NCBI RefSeq assembly: GCF_009739465.1
Contig: NZ_WHOM01000067.1
Coordinates: 1-64,000, forward strand
Origin: Streptomyces apocyni
GTDB taxonomy: Bacteria > Actinomycetota > Actinomycetes > Streptomycetales > Streptomycetaceae
Length of the DNA: 64,000 bases
Direction of reading: 5' to 3'
In this document: piece by piece, positions 7,435 to 16,321 of the stretch
How the letters are laid out: each line of letters opens with the position of its first letter
Position numbering within the stretch: the first letter of the stretch is position 1
The notes under the pieces: generated by a model
The model's input: only the letters and a program-made list of their open reading frames with translations
Told to the model about the DNA's origin: nothing
Databases searched by the model: none
Translations under genes and position numbers: made by a program

Positions 7435-9261
7435 TCAGAGGCGCTCAGGCGTCCTGATGCCCAGCAGGGCCATGCCCTGGTGCAGGGTGTGGGCCGTGAG
7501 GTCGCACAGGAACAGGCGGTTCTCGACCTGGGCGGGGGTCTCGGCCTTGAGGACCGGGCACTCGGCGTAGAACGTCGTGTAGTGCGAGGCCAGTTGGTAG
7601 AGGTACGCGGCCAGCTTGTGCGGGGCGTACTCGTGGGCCGCGTCCGTGATGACCTCCGCGAACTGGTCCAGGTGCAGGCCCAGCGCGCGCTCGGCCGGGG
7701 CCAGCGCGAGCTCCGGGTGGGCCACCGGCCGGGCCTCGCCCGCCTTGCGGAGGATGGACTGGATGCGGGCGTACGCGTACTGGAGGTAGACGGACGTGTC
7801 GCCGTTCAGGGACACCATCTGGTCCAGGTCGAACTTGTAGTCGCGGGCGGCGGACGTGGAGAGGTCGGCGTACTTGACCGCGCCGATGCCCACCTGCGCG
7901 CCCCGCTCGGCGATCTCCTCGGCCGTGAGCTCGCCCCGGGTGTCCTTCTCGCGTACGACCACCGTCGCGCGGTCGATCGCCTCGTCCAGGAGGTCGACCA
8001 GCCGGATCGTCTCGCCCTCACGGGTCTTGAACGGCTTGCCGTCCTTGCCCAGCACCGTGCCGAAGGCGAGCTGGACGGCCTTCACATCCTCGTCGTTCAG
8101 CCACCCCGCGCGCCTGGCCGTCTCGAAGACCATCTTGAAGTGCAGGGACTGCCGGGCGTCCACCACGTAGATGAGGGAGCTCGCCTTGAGGTTGAAGACA
8201 CGGTCGCGGATCGCGGAGAGGTCGGTGGCCGCGTAGCCGTAGCCGCCGTCGGACTTCTTGACGATGAGGGGGGTCGGGTTGCCGTCCTGGCCCTTGAACT
8301 CGTCGAAGAAGACGCAGAGCGCGCCGTTGGAGCGGACGGCGACGCCCGACTCCTCGAGCAGGCGGCAGGTCTCCTCCAGCATGCTGTTGTAGCCGGACTC
8401 GCCGACGATGTCGGGGTCCTGGATCTCCATGTCCAGCTTGTTGAAGACCGAGTAGAAGTAGACCTTCGACTCGTCGACGAACTTCCCCCACATCGCGAGG
8501 GTCTCCTCGTCGCCCGCCTGGAGGTCCACGACCCGGCGCCTGGCCCGGTCCTTGAACTCCTCGTCGGAGTCGAAGAGGGTGCGGGCGGCCTTGTAGAGGC
8601 GGTTCAGGTTCGACATGGCCTCTTCGCCCGAGGCGTCGTCGACCGCGTCCGCAGACGTCGCGGGCGTCGCAGAGGGCGCGGCGGACGCCTTGTGGTCCAG
8701 CTCGTGCGGGTGCTCGACCAGGTACTGGATCAGCATGCCGAACTGGGTGCCCCAGTCGCCGATGTGGTGGCGCCTGATCACCTTCTCGCCGGTGAACTCC
8801 AGGATCTCCACCATCGCCGCGCCGATCACGGCGGAGCGGAGGTGGCCGACGTGCATCTCCTTGGCGACGTTCGGCTGGGCGTAGTCGATCACCGTGGTGC
8901 CGGCGTCAGCCGCGTACGGGACGCCCAGGCGGCCGCTGGAGTCGGCGGCCCGCGCCGCGAGGGTCTCGGTGATCGCCCGGTCGGAGACGGTGATGTTCAG
9001 GAAGCCGGGTCCGGAGACCTCGATCTCCTTGATCAGGTCACTCTCGCCGCCCTGCGGGAGGCCGTCGGTGACCTTCGTCGCCAGCTCGCGCGGGTTGCCC
9101 TTGAGCTTCTTGGCGAGCGCCAGGATGCCGTTGGCCTGGAAGTCGGCCCGGTCGCTTCGGCGCAGCAGCGGGTCCGCGGAACCGGCCTCCGGCAGGGCTG
9201 CCGTGAGGGCGTCCGCGAGGCGCTGGTGGACCGTCGAAGCAAGGGAAGGGACCGAGGCCAT
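7435..9261 (-). CDS. argS: arginyl-tRNA synthetase (class I)
   Basis: Charges tRNA-Arg. The predicted product has 608 residues from ATG 9261, preceded by AGGA about ten bases upstream; an in-frame extension upstream is not coding. Visible features are the N-terminal additional domain ahead of the signature HVGHLRSAVIG (HIGH motif), the KMSKS-equivalent region around GKPFKTREGE, and a C-terminal DALR-type helical domain ending LLGIRTPERL. An Ala/Ser/Asp-rich insert (SAAPSATPATSADAVDDA) breaks the catalytic domain soon after the signature motif; lysS next door has a comparable insert. The gene is divergent from lysS. Confidence 0.97.
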   Translation of the reverse strand: MASVPSLASTVHQRLADALTAALPEAGSADPLLRRSDRADFQANGILALAKKLKGNPRELATKVTDGLPQGGESDLIKEIEVSGPGFLNITVSDRAITETLAARAADSSGRLGVPYAADAGTTVIDYAQPNVAKEMHVGHLRSAVIGAAMVEILEFTGEKVIRRHHIGDWGTQFGMLIQYLVEHPHELDHKASAAPSATPATSADAVDDASGEEAMSNLNRLYKAARTLFDSDEEFKDRARRRVVDLQAGDEETLAMWGKFVDESKVYFYSVFNKLDMEIQDPDIVGESGYNSMLEETCRLLEESGVAVRSNGALCVFFDEFKGQDGNPTPLIVKKSDGGYGYAATDLSAIRDRVFNLKASSLIYVVDARQSLHFKMVFETARRAGWLNDEDVKAVQLAFGTVLGKDGKPFKTREGETIRLVDLLDEAIDRATVVVREKDTRGELTAEEIAERGAQVGIGAVKYADLSTSAARDYKFDLDQMVSLNGDTSVYLQYAYARIQSILRKAGEARPVAHPELALAPAERALGLHLDQFAEVITDAAHEYAPHKLAAYLYQLASHYTTFYAECPVLKAETPAQVENRLFLCDLTAHTLHQGMALLGIRTPERL

Positions 9262-9432
9262 GGGGTGCCGTTCCTGTCGGTGGTGGGGTTGTGGGTCGTA
9301 GGGATTCTCCCATGCGCGCGCCACCGGTTTCTCGGGAGAAACGGGCGACCCCGGAGTAGGCCGAGTAGGTCGATCCGTCTGGGAGAATGGCGTACGCAGG
9401 CAGCAGTGCACGCAGCACAGGAAGCAGAGGAC

Positions 9433-11169
9433 GTGTCGATCGTGGCTCAGAGCACAGAGACAACCGACTGGGTCTCCCGCTACGCGGACGAGGTCATCGA
9501 GGAGTCGGAGCGTCGTGCGCCTGGGAAACCGGTGGTCGTCGCGTCCGGACTCTCCCCCTCGGGCCCGATCCACCTGGGCAACCTGCGCGAGGTCATGACC
9601 CCGCACCTGGTCGCCGACGAGATCCGCCGCCGTGGCCACCAGGTCAGGCACCTGATCTCCTGGGACGACTACGACCGGTACCGCAAGGTCCCGGCCGGTG
9701 TGCCGGGTGTCGACGCGTCCTGGGCCGAGCACATCGGCAAGCCGCTGACCTCGGTCCCGGCCCCCGCCGGGTCCGCGTACCCGAACTGGGCCGAGCACTT
9801 CAAGGCCGCGATGACCCGCGCGCTGGACGAGATGGGCGTCGAGTACGACGGGATCAGCCAGACCGAGCAGTACACCTCGGGCGCGTACCGCGAGCAGATC
9901 CTGTTCGCGATGAAGCACCGTGGCGACATCGACGCGGTCCTCGCCCAGTACCGCACCAAGAAGGCCCCCGCGAAGAAGTCGCAGAAGCCGGTCGACGAGG
10001 CCGAGCTGGAGGCCGCCGAAGGGTCGGGCGCGGCGAGTGAGGACGACGGCAGCAGCGGCTCGGCCGGGTACTTCCCGTACAAGCCGTACTGCACGGCCTG
10101 CCAGAAGGACCTGACCACGGTCACCTCGTACGACGACGCGAGCACCGAGCTGGCCTACACCTGCCAGTGCGGGCACGCCGAGACGGTGGCGCTGAGCGAG
10201 TTCAACGGCGGCAAGCTGGTCTGGAAGGTCGACTGGCCGATGCGCTGGGCGTACGAGGGCGTGATCTTCGAGCCGAGCGGTGTCGACCACTCGTCGCCGG
10301 GGTCGTCGTTCCAGGTCGGCGGGCAGATCGTCGGGATCTTCGGCGGCAAGCAGCCGATCGGTCCGATGTACGCCTTCGTGGGCATCTCCGGCATGGCCAA
10401 GATGTCGTCCAGCAAGGGCGGGGTGCCGACTCCGGCGGACGCGCTACAGATCATGGAGCCGCAGCTGCTGCGCTGGCTGTACGCGCGCCGCCGCCCGAAC
10501 CAGTCGTTCAAGATCGCCTTCGACCAGGAGATCCAGCGGCTGTACGACGAGTGGGACAAGCTGGCCGCCAAGGTCGCCGACGGCACCGTACTGCCCGCCG
10601 ACGCGGCCGCGTATCTGCGGGCCGTCGGCACGGCGGCGGGCGAGCTGCCGCGCACGCCGCGGCCGCTGCCGTACCGCACGCTGGCCTCCGTCGCGGACAT
10701 CACGGCCGGGGCCGAGGACCAGACGCTGCGCATCCTGTCCGAGCTCGACCCGACGCAGCCGCTGACCTCGCTGGACGAGGTGCGGCCGCGGCTCGACCGG
10801 GCCGAGGCGTGGATCTCCACGCAGGTTCCGGCCGAGGCGCGCACCGTCGTACGGGACAGCCCGGACACGGAGCTGCTCGCCTCGCTGGACGAGCAGGGGC
10901 GCGAGTCGCTGCGGCTGCTGCTTGACGGGCTTGACGAGCACTGGTCGCTGGATGGGCTGACGCACCTGGTGTACGGCGTGCCGAAGGTTCAGGCCGGGTT
11001 CTCGCCGGACGCCACGCCCAAGGAGCTGCCGTCGGAGATCAAGGGCGCGCAGCGGTCGTTCTTCGCGCTGCTCTACCGGCTGCTGGTGAGCCGGGACACC
11101 GGGCCGCGGCTGCCTACGCTGCTGCTCGCGGTGGGGGCGGATCGGGTGCGGAAGCTGCTGGGGGCGTAG
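9433..11169 (+). CDS. lysS: lysyl-tRNA synthetase, class I (archaeal type)
   Basis: A class I LysRS, unrelated to the class II enzyme, identified by the HLGN signature (SGPIHLGNLREVMTPH), the MSSSKGGVPTPADAL motif (KMSKS loop), and cysteine pairs in CTACQKD and CQCGHAE that form a zinc-binding knuckle. The product has 578 residues from GTG 9433 (AGGAAG eight bases upstream); GTG 9442 is an alternative. A Lys/Glu/Ser-rich insert of ~40 residues precedes the zinc region. Class I LysRS occurs in Streptomyces, so it is expected here. It is divergent from argS, and a U-rich hairpin follows. Confidence 0.96.
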   Translation: MSIVAQSTETTDWVSRYADEVIEESERRAPGKPVVVASGLSPSGPIHLGNLREVMTPHLVADEIRRRGHQVRHLISWDDYDRYRKVPAGVPGVDASWAEHIGKPLTSVPAPAGSAYPNWAEHFKAAMTRALDEMGVEYDGISQTEQYTSGAYREQILFAMKHRGDIDAVLAQYRTKKAPAKKSQKPVDEAELEAAEGSGAASEDDGSSGSAGYFPYKPYCTACQKDLTTVTSYDDASTELAYTCQCGHAETVALSEFNGGKLVWKVDWPMRWAYEGVIFEPSGVDHSSPGSSFQVGGQIVGIFGGKQPIGPMYAFVGISGMAKMSSSKGGVPTPADALQIMEPQLLRWLYARRRPNQSFKIAFDQEIQRLYDEWDKLAAKVADGTVLPADAAAYLRAVGTAAGELPRTPRPLPYRTLASVADITAGAEDQTLRILSELDPTQPLTSLDEVRPRLDRAEAWISTQVPAEARTVVRDSPDTELLASLDEQGRESLRLLLDGLDEHWSLDGLTHLVYGVPKVQAGFSPDATPKELPSEIKGAQRSFFALLYRLLVSRDTGPRLPTLLLAVGADRVRKLLGA

Positions 11170-11210
11170 GGAGCGTGTAGCGCCTGGCGCGTTGCGCGTA
11201 CGTGGTGGTG

Positions 11211-11251
11211 GCTGGGCGGGCTTCTCTTTGAGGGGCCCGCCCGGCTTTTTT
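11211..11251 (+). terminator. rho-independent terminator after lysS
   Basis: Stem 11211-11221 with 11235-11245 (GGGCGGGC core, one G-T wobble), followed by a run of six T. Confidence 0.88.
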
Positions 11252-11262
11252 CGCGCCGCGTG

Positions 11263-12759
11263 CTACGCGATTTGCTCGTCCAGTTCCTGCTGGTAGCGGC
11301 CGCGGAAGTCGCGCAGGTAGCCGCGGAGTGAGCTCTCGGTCAGCGGGCCGCCGGTGCGGCCCGTCACGCCGTACAGGTCCTGGAGGTAGATCCCGAACTG
11401 GCGGGCGTTGGGGAAGTCGCCGTGCTCGCTGACGTACTTGCGGAACGCGCCGAAGTACGCCTCTTCGCGGGGGACGTCGTCGGGGAGGGTGGAGGCGGTG
11501 GGCTCGGCTGCCTCGACGGGCTCCGGCTGGTGGGGGCCCGGGTCCTGGTGCTGGTCCTGGTGCGGGGCGTCTACGCGCTGGCCGGGGATGGCGAGTGGGC
11601 GGGTGCGGCCCGGGCCTGCGGGGATGGGGAACTCGGAGGTCTGGGAGCCGCCGGTGTCGCCCTCGTGCTGGTTCTGCTCGTACCACTCGTCGTACGGGGG
11701 CTCGGGGGCGTATGAGCGCTCGTAGCCCGGCTGTGGGTGGGGCAGCGACGGGGGCTGTGGCTGTGGTTCTGGGTGCTGGGTGGCGGTGGGTGCGACGGGC
11801 GGCGCGAACCAGGGGTTCGGTGGCTGTGCCTCCGGGGCCTCCTGGGGCTCCGCCGGGGCCGGTGCCGTCTGGTCGGAGTGTTGCTCCTGTGGCCCGGCGG
11901 CTTGCGGTGCCGGGTGCTGGCGGGTGTGGCCGTCGTCCGGTGGGGCTAGTTCTGGGTGCGTGTGCTGCGGTTGCTCGATGGGCTGGACTGCCGCCCGTAC
12001 GGGCTCTGCTGGCTCTCCTCGCTCGCCGGGCCCTCCGGGCCTCGTGGCGGCCGCCGGGAGGACGGGCGGGTCGATCCCGGCCGCGGCCAGACCGGCCGGT
12101 GCGGACTCCGACAGCGGCACCCCGAAGCGGGCCAGCCGCAGCGGCATCAGGGATTCGACGGGGGCCTTACGGCGCCAGGCGCGGCCGTAACGGGAGCGTA
12201 GCCGGGCCTGGTAGACGAGGCGGTCCTGTTCCAGCTTGATGACCTCGTCGTACGAGCGCAGCTCCCACAGCTTCATCCGGCGCCACAGCAGGAAGGTGGG
12301 GAGCGGGGAGAGCAGCCAGCGGGTGAACCGTACGCCCTCCATGTGCTTGTCAGCCGTGATGTCGGCGATCCGGCCGACCGCGTGCCGGGCGGCCTCGACG
12401 CACACCACGAACAGCACCGGGATCACTGAGTGCATCCCGACGCCGAGCGGGTCGGGCCAGGCCGCCGCGCCGTTGAAGGCGATGGTGGCCGCCGTGAGCA
12501 GCCAGGCGGTCTGGCGCAGCAGCGGGAACGGGATGCGTATCCACGTCAGGAGGAGGTCGAGGGCCAGCAGGACGCAGATGCCCGCGTCGATGCCTATGGG
12601 AAAGACCAGGGCGAAGTCGCCGAAGCCCTTCTTCTCGGCGAGGTCGCGCACCGCCGCGTACGACCCCGCGAAACCGATCCCCGCGATGACGACCGCTCCG
12701 GCGACCACCACCCCGATCAATATGCGGTGCGTGCGTGTCAGGTGCAGTGGCGCGGCCAC
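11263..12759 (-). CDS. DUF2637 membrane protein with Pro/Gln-rich middle and C-terminal helical domain
   Basis: A 498-residue protein from GTG 12759 (GGGGGA upstream). Residues ~10-130 hold four predicted membrane helices with the DUF2637 pattern (FPIGIDAGICVLLALDLLL, FVVCVEAARHAVGRI). A cytoplasmic stretch follows (LLWRRMKLWELRSYDEVIKL), then ~200 residues of Pro/Gln/Glu-rich low complexity. The last ~75 residues (REEAYFGAFRKYVSEHGDFP to LRGYLRDFRGRYQQ) look like a compact helical, possibly DNA- or partner-binding, domain. DUF2637 proteins include SpdB-like proteins of actinomycete conjugative elements, but no transfer, integrase or replication gene is nearby. The function is unknown. Confidence 0.85.
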   Translation of the reverse strand: MAAPLHLTRTHRILIGVVVAGAVVIAGIGFAGSYAAVRDLAEKKGFGDFALVFPIGIDAGICVLLALDLLLTWIRIPFPLLRQTAWLLTAATIAFNGAAAWPDPLGVGMHSVIPVLFVVCVEAARHAVGRIADITADKHMEGVRFTRWLLSPLPTFLLWRRMKLWELRSYDEVIKLEQDRLVYQARLRSRYGRAWRRKAPVESLMPLRLARFGVPLSESAPAGLAAAGIDPPVLPAAATRPGGPGERGEPAEPVRAAVQPIEQPQHTHPELAPPDDGHTRQHPAPQAAGPQEQHSDQTAPAPAEPQEAPEAQPPNPWFAPPVAPTATQHPEPQPQPPSLPHPQPGYERSYAPEPPYDEWYEQNQHEGDTGGSQTSEFPIPAGPGRTRPLAIPGQRVDAPHQDQHQDPGPHQPEPVEAAEPTASTLPDDVPREEAYFGAFRKYVSEHGDFPNARQFGIYLQDLYGVTGRTGGPLTESSLRGYLRDFRGRYQQELDEQIA

Positions 12760-12806
12760 CCCTGATCCCCCATCTGTTCGACTGCGCGAAGTGTGTGCGG
12801 CAGACC

Positions 12807-13679
12807 TTACTGGTCGGCCTTCGCGTCGTCCTTCTTGCTGTCCTTCTCGCCGTCCTCCGCGTCGTCGTCCGCGTCGTCCGCCGCGGGCTTCTTGGACGAC
12901 TTGTCGTCGTCCTTGGCGTCCGCGTCGGCGGCCTCGTTGGCGGCGGCGATGGAGGCGGCCGCCTCTTCGGCCGCGGACGTCGCGTCCTTCGTCATCTCGG
13001 CGGCGTCCGGCGTCTTGGCTCCGGCGAGACCGGCGCCGCTGTAGTCCAGGACCAGGAGCGCGTTCTCGACGCGGGCGACGATCCGCTGGTCCTTGAAGTC
13101 GCCTTCCTTCTTCTTCACGTCGAAGGTCAGCAGGACGGCTTCGTCGCCCACGCCCTTCAGCGGCTTGGACTTGAGGTTCTTCGCCTCGCCACCGGCCTCC
13201 GGTTCGGCGGCCTTCTTGGCCAGCTGGGCCTTGGCCTGGTCATCGCCGCTGCCGAACGTCTGGTGGGAGTCGAAGCGCTGCAGTGAGACCGCCAGCCAGC
13301 GGTACTGCGAGCCCTTGGTGCCCTTGTGGTCCGCGCCGTTCCAGGTGCAGCGGGCGCGCTTGTTGATGTTGTCCGACTGGCCGGACTTGCCGCTCTTCGG
13401 GTCGGCCTCGGGCACCAGCGCGTCGATCGTCTTGCCAGCCAGGGTCTCGCAGGCCTCGGGCAGGACCTTGAACGCCCCTTCCTTCACCGCCGGGGCCTCG
13501 TTGCTCGCGCTGGAGTCCGGCGCGGCGGACGACTGCGCACCCGAGTCCTTCTTGCCGTCGCCGTTCCCGCTGCCGCCGTCGTCGCTGGAGAGCAAGGAGC
13601 AGCCCGCCGCGGCCAGCATCACCGGTACGGCTGCGCAGGCGGCGAGTATGCGGGTGATACGCGGTGCTGATCGGTGCAT
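12807..13679 (-). CDS. DUF3558 lipoprotein (paralog 1)
   Basis: A 290-residue exported lipoprotein: MHRSAPRITR, hydrophobic core, lipobox AAAGC. The linker is Asp/Ser/Gly-rich. The DUF3558-like core has paired cysteines (LPEACETLAGKTIDALVP, then RARCTWNG) and WLAVSLQRFDSH. The C-terminal ~60 residues are Lys/Asp/Ala-rich and charged. ATG 13679 is preferred because GAAGGA lies just upstream; ATG 13694 has no ribosome site. It is a tandem paralog of the next gene on the same strand, and both face away from rtcB. DUF3558 proteins are common in Streptomyces and mycobacteria; their role is not established. Confidence 0.85.
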   Translation of the reverse strand: MHRSAPRITRILAACAAVPVMLAAAGCSLLSSDDGGSGNGDGKKDSGAQSSAAPDSSASNEAPAVKEGAFKVLPEACETLAGKTIDALVPEADPKSGKSGQSDNINKRARCTWNGADHKGTKGSQYRWLAVSLQRFDSHQTFGSGDDQAKAQLAKKAAEPEAGGEAKNLKSKPLKGVGDEAVLLTFDVKKKEGDFKDQRIVARVENALLVLDYSGAGLAGAKTPDAAEMTKDATSAAEEAAASIAAANEAADADAKDDDKSSKKPAADDADDDAEDGEKDSKKDDAKADQ

Positions 13680-13814
13680 GGTTCCTTCACTCATCGGTTC
13701 GTGCGGGGGTGGTGGGGCCGGAGGTCCGCCCAGCCACGGTACGCGGAAGGCGTTGGCGCCGTGGGGGATGTGTGAGGGGGCGGGGACGGGCGGTGGCAGG
13801 GTCAGTGCCGGTCG

Positions 13815-14720
13815 TCAGCTGAACTTCCCGGCCAGCCCGCTGGCCAGCTTCCGCGCTCTGTCCTGCAGTTCCTTGCTGCTCGGCTCGGTGGTTCCGCGGG
13901 TCGGCTGCTCGTCGTACTCGACGGTCACCAGGACGTTCGACGTGCGGAACACCACAGTGACCGTACGAAGCCGGGCGGCCGAACCGGTGACCTTGAGGCG
14001 GTCGTCGAGGAAGGCCTGATCGGCGAGGTCGCTCAGGGTGCGCGGCTCGAGGCCGGTCGGGCTCGCGGCGTCGGAGTCGGTGTCGGAGTCGGAGTCGGCA
14101 GAGGGAGAACTGGAGCTGGAGGGAGTCTCGGACGGGTCGTCGCTCGCGCCACCTTCGTCTTCTCCGCCGTCTCCTTCCTCGCTCTCACCGCCCTTCTCGT
14201 CCTTCGCGTCCTTCTCGTCCTTGTCGCTCGGGTCGCCGCCCGGGTCTTCTTCTTCCGCCTCTTCCGCCTGCGGTGAGGGGAGGCCCGCCGCCGTTTCCTT
14301 CCGGACGTACAGGCTCTCGGCGCGCTCGTCGTCGCTCACCTTGTCGTCGTACGACACGACCCGCTCGAAGTCGACATGGAGACGGCGTACGGCGTCCGAC
14401 GACTCGAACTTCCAGCGGCAGCCCCCACGGCGATCGATGTCGTACGTGACCGTGGGCGCACCCTCGTACACCGCCCGCCGTCGCTCGTCGGGCAGCTCCT
14501 TGGCACCGGGCAGCAGCGTGTCGAGGGCTCCTTGGTCGACGGCGCGGCAGGGGTCGGGGAGCCCTTGGTGTTTCCCGGACGAGGCGGTCGACGTCGCGGC
14601 GTCGGAGCCACCTCCCTTGGAGTCGTCGGTCGACGTGCCGTTCCCCGAGCCGCTGGTGCAGCCCACGAGCAGCGCCGCCAGGAGCGCCGCTGCGCTCGGT
14701 ACGTACCCCCTACGCTGCAC
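13815..14720 (-). CDS. DUF3558 lipoprotein (paralog 2)
   Basis: A 301-residue lipoprotein from GTG 14720 (GGGAG eight bases upstream). The signal peptide reads RRGYVPSAAALLAALLVGC, with the lipobox Cys at residue ~21. The core matches paralog 1: LPDPCRAVDQGALDTLLPGA, then GGCRWKFESS and LHVDFERVVSYDD. A ~75-residue Glu/Asp/Ser stretch follows, then a C-terminal segment (LSDLADQAFLDDRLK, VVFRTSNVLVTVEYDEQP). The order linker, Cys-containing core, acidic spacer, C-terminal domain matches paralog 1, so an old duplication is likely. The frame continues far upstream but that part is antisense to rtcB. Confidence 0.83.
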   Translation of the reverse strand: MQRRGYVPSAAALLAALLVGCTSGSGNGTSTDDSKGGGSDAATSTASSGKHQGLPDPCRAVDQGALDTLLPGAKELPDERRRAVYEGAPTVTYDIDRRGGCRWKFESSDAVRRLHVDFERVVSYDDKVSDDERAESLYVRKETAAGLPSPQAEEAEEEDPGGDPSDKDEKDAKDEKGGESEEGDGGEDEGGASDDPSETPSSSSSPSADSDSDTDSDAASPTGLEPRTLSDLADQAFLDDRLKVTGSAARLRTVTVVFRTSNVLVTVEYDEQPTRGTTEPSSKELQDRARKLASGLAGKFS

Positions 14721-14882
14721 GGTCCGGCTCCCTTCGGGTTGAAAAGTCAGTTGCCGCCCGATGGCGGTCGATGGACACAATGTGTATCGCACGCACAGCC
14801 GTGGATGCCGGTCTGCTGTCTCTTTTGCTGGCCTGGGCTCCGGTTTTTGCGTTTTCAGACTTTTCGGGGGAATGAGGAAGAT

Positions 14883-16076
14883 ATGTCGTATGTAGAGGTG
14901 CCCGGTGCGCAGGTACCGATCCGGATGTGGGCCGACCCGGCGTCGGTCGAAGAGGGTGCGCTGCAGCAGCTGCGGAACGTCGCGACGCTGCCGTGGATCA
15001 AGGGCCTCGCCGTGATGCCGGATGTCCACTATGGCAAGGGCGCGACGGTCGGCTCGGTGATCGCCATGCGGGACGCGGTGTGTCCTGCGGCGGTCGGTGT
15101 TGACATCGGCTGCGGGATGTCGGCCGTGAAGACCTCGCTGACGGCCAACGACCTGCCCGGAGACCTGTCCCGGCTGCGTACGAAGATCGAGCAGGCGATT
15201 CCGGTGGGCCGGGGGATGCATGACACTCCGGTTGACCCGGGGCGGCTGCATGGCTTCCCGACGGCGAAGTGGGACGACTTCTGGGAGCGGTTCGACGGCA
15301 TCGCGGAAGCGGTCAAGTTCCGTCAAGAGCGGGCCGCGAAGCAGGTTGGAACGCTCGGTAGCGGCAACCACTTCATCGAGTTCTGTCTCGATGAGTCGGG
15401 CGCTGTCTGGCTGATGCTGCACTCCGGTTCCCGGAACATCGGCAAGGAGCTGGCCGAACACCACATCGGCGTGGCGCAGAAGCTGCCGCACAACCAGGGC
15501 CTGATCGACCGCGACCTGGCGGTCTTCGTCGCGCAGACCCCGCAGATGGCGGCGTACCGCAACGACCTGTTCTGGGCGCAGGAGTACGCGAAGTACAACC
15601 GCGCCATCATGATGGCGCTCTTCCGGGACGTGGTCCGCAAGGAGTTCAAGAAGGCCAAGGTGACCTTCGAGCCGGAGATCTCCGCCCACCACAACTACGT
15701 GGCGGAGGAGCGGTACGAGGGCATGGACCTGCTGGTCACACGTAAGGGCGCGATCCGGGCGGGCTCCGGCGAGTACGGGATCATCCCCGGCTCGATGGGA
15801 ACCGGCTCGTACATCGTGAAGGGGCTCGGCAACGAGAAGTCCTTCAACTCGGCCTCGCACGGGGCCGGGCGGCGGATGAGCCGGAACGCCGCCAAGCGGC
15901 GCTTCTCGACGCGAGACCTGGAGGAGCAGACGCGGGGCGTGGAGTGCCGTAAGGACTCCGGTGTCGTGGATGAGATTCCGGCCGCGTACAAGCCGATTGA
16001 GCAGGTGATGGACCAGCAGCGGGACCTCGTGGAGGTCGTGGCGAAGCTGAAGCAGGTCATCTGCGTCAAGGGCTGA
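14883..16076 (+). CDS. rtcB: RtcB-family RNA ligase
   Basis: RtcB joins RNA 2',3'-cyclic phosphate or 3'-phosphate ends to 5'-OH ends using GTP and Mn2+. The product has 397 residues from ATG 14883 with GAGGA close upstream. Family hallmarks are visible: MPDVHYGKGATVGSV, VGVDIGCGMSAVKT (metal-binding Asp and Cys), GTLGSGNHFIE, LMLHSGSRNIG, the guanylylated-His region SASHGAGRRMSR, and GSMGTGSYIVKG. No RtcA cyclase or archease gene is adjacent. In bacteria RtcB is linked to repair of stress-cleaved RNA. It is transcribed divergently from the DUF3558 lipoproteins across 162 bases. Confidence 0.95.
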   Translation: MSYVEVPGAQVPIRMWADPASVEEGALQQLRNVATLPWIKGLAVMPDVHYGKGATVGSVIAMRDAVCPAAVGVDIGCGMSAVKTSLTANDLPGDLSRLRTKIEQAIPVGRGMHDTPVDPGRLHGFPTAKWDDFWERFDGIAEAVKFRQERAAKQVGTLGSGNHFIEFCLDESGAVWLMLHSGSRNIGKELAEHHIGVAQKLPHNQGLIDRDLAVFVAQTPQMAAYRNDLFWAQEYAKYNRAIMMALFRDVVRKEFKKAKVTFEPEISAHHNYVAEERYEGMDLLVTRKGAIRAGSGEYGIIPGSMGTGSYIVKGLGNEKSFNSASHGAGRRMSRNAAKRRFSTRDLEEQTRGVECRKDSGVVDEIPAAYKPIEQVMDQQRDLVEVVAKLKQVICVKG

Positions 16077-16132
16077 GGCCCGGCGGGCCCACGCCGGGCG
16101 CCGATCAGCGATCACCGATTAGCGGTTAGCGG

Positions 16133-16321
16133 TCAGCGGTCAGCGTGGGTTACCGCGTAGATCATGATGAACGCGAAGACGTGGATGCCGAAGAGGAAGT
16201 AGGCGAGGTACCACCACACCATGCGTTCGTTCTTCGTCTCCTGGGCCAGGTGCCGCTGCTCGCGATCGTGCTGGTACTGCTCCTGGTCCTGATCTTGAGC
16301 CTGCTCGGGATCAGAGCTCAC
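16133..16321 (-). CDS. small single-span membrane protein overlapping an SDR gene
   Basis: A 62-residue ORF from GTG 16321. The first ~33 residues are Gln/Asp/Glu/Arg-rich (EQAQDQDQEQYQHDREQRH), followed by one membrane helix (VWWYLAYFLFGIHVFAFIMI) and a short tail. The start lies inside the last codons of the SDR gene in another frame (11-base overlap), with AAGGT six bases upstream, so translation is probably coupled. The aromatic, non-random helix and the ribosome site argue for a real gene. The family is not recognised and no function can be assigned. Confidence 0.65.
   Translation of the reverse strand: MSSDPEQAQDQDQEQYQHDREQRHLAQETKNERMVWWYLAYFLFGIHVFAFIMIYAVTHADR

Noticed and set aside
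7480..9432. Long plus-strand open frame opposite argS, continuous with lysS
   Set aside because: Its residues are Val/Leu/Gly/Arg shadow composition of the argS reverse strand. lysS homology begins only at GTG 9433.
11263..12759. Integrated conjugative element
   Set aside because: Only a DUF2637 protein is present; no integrase, relaxase, tra or replication gene and no tRNA attachment site.
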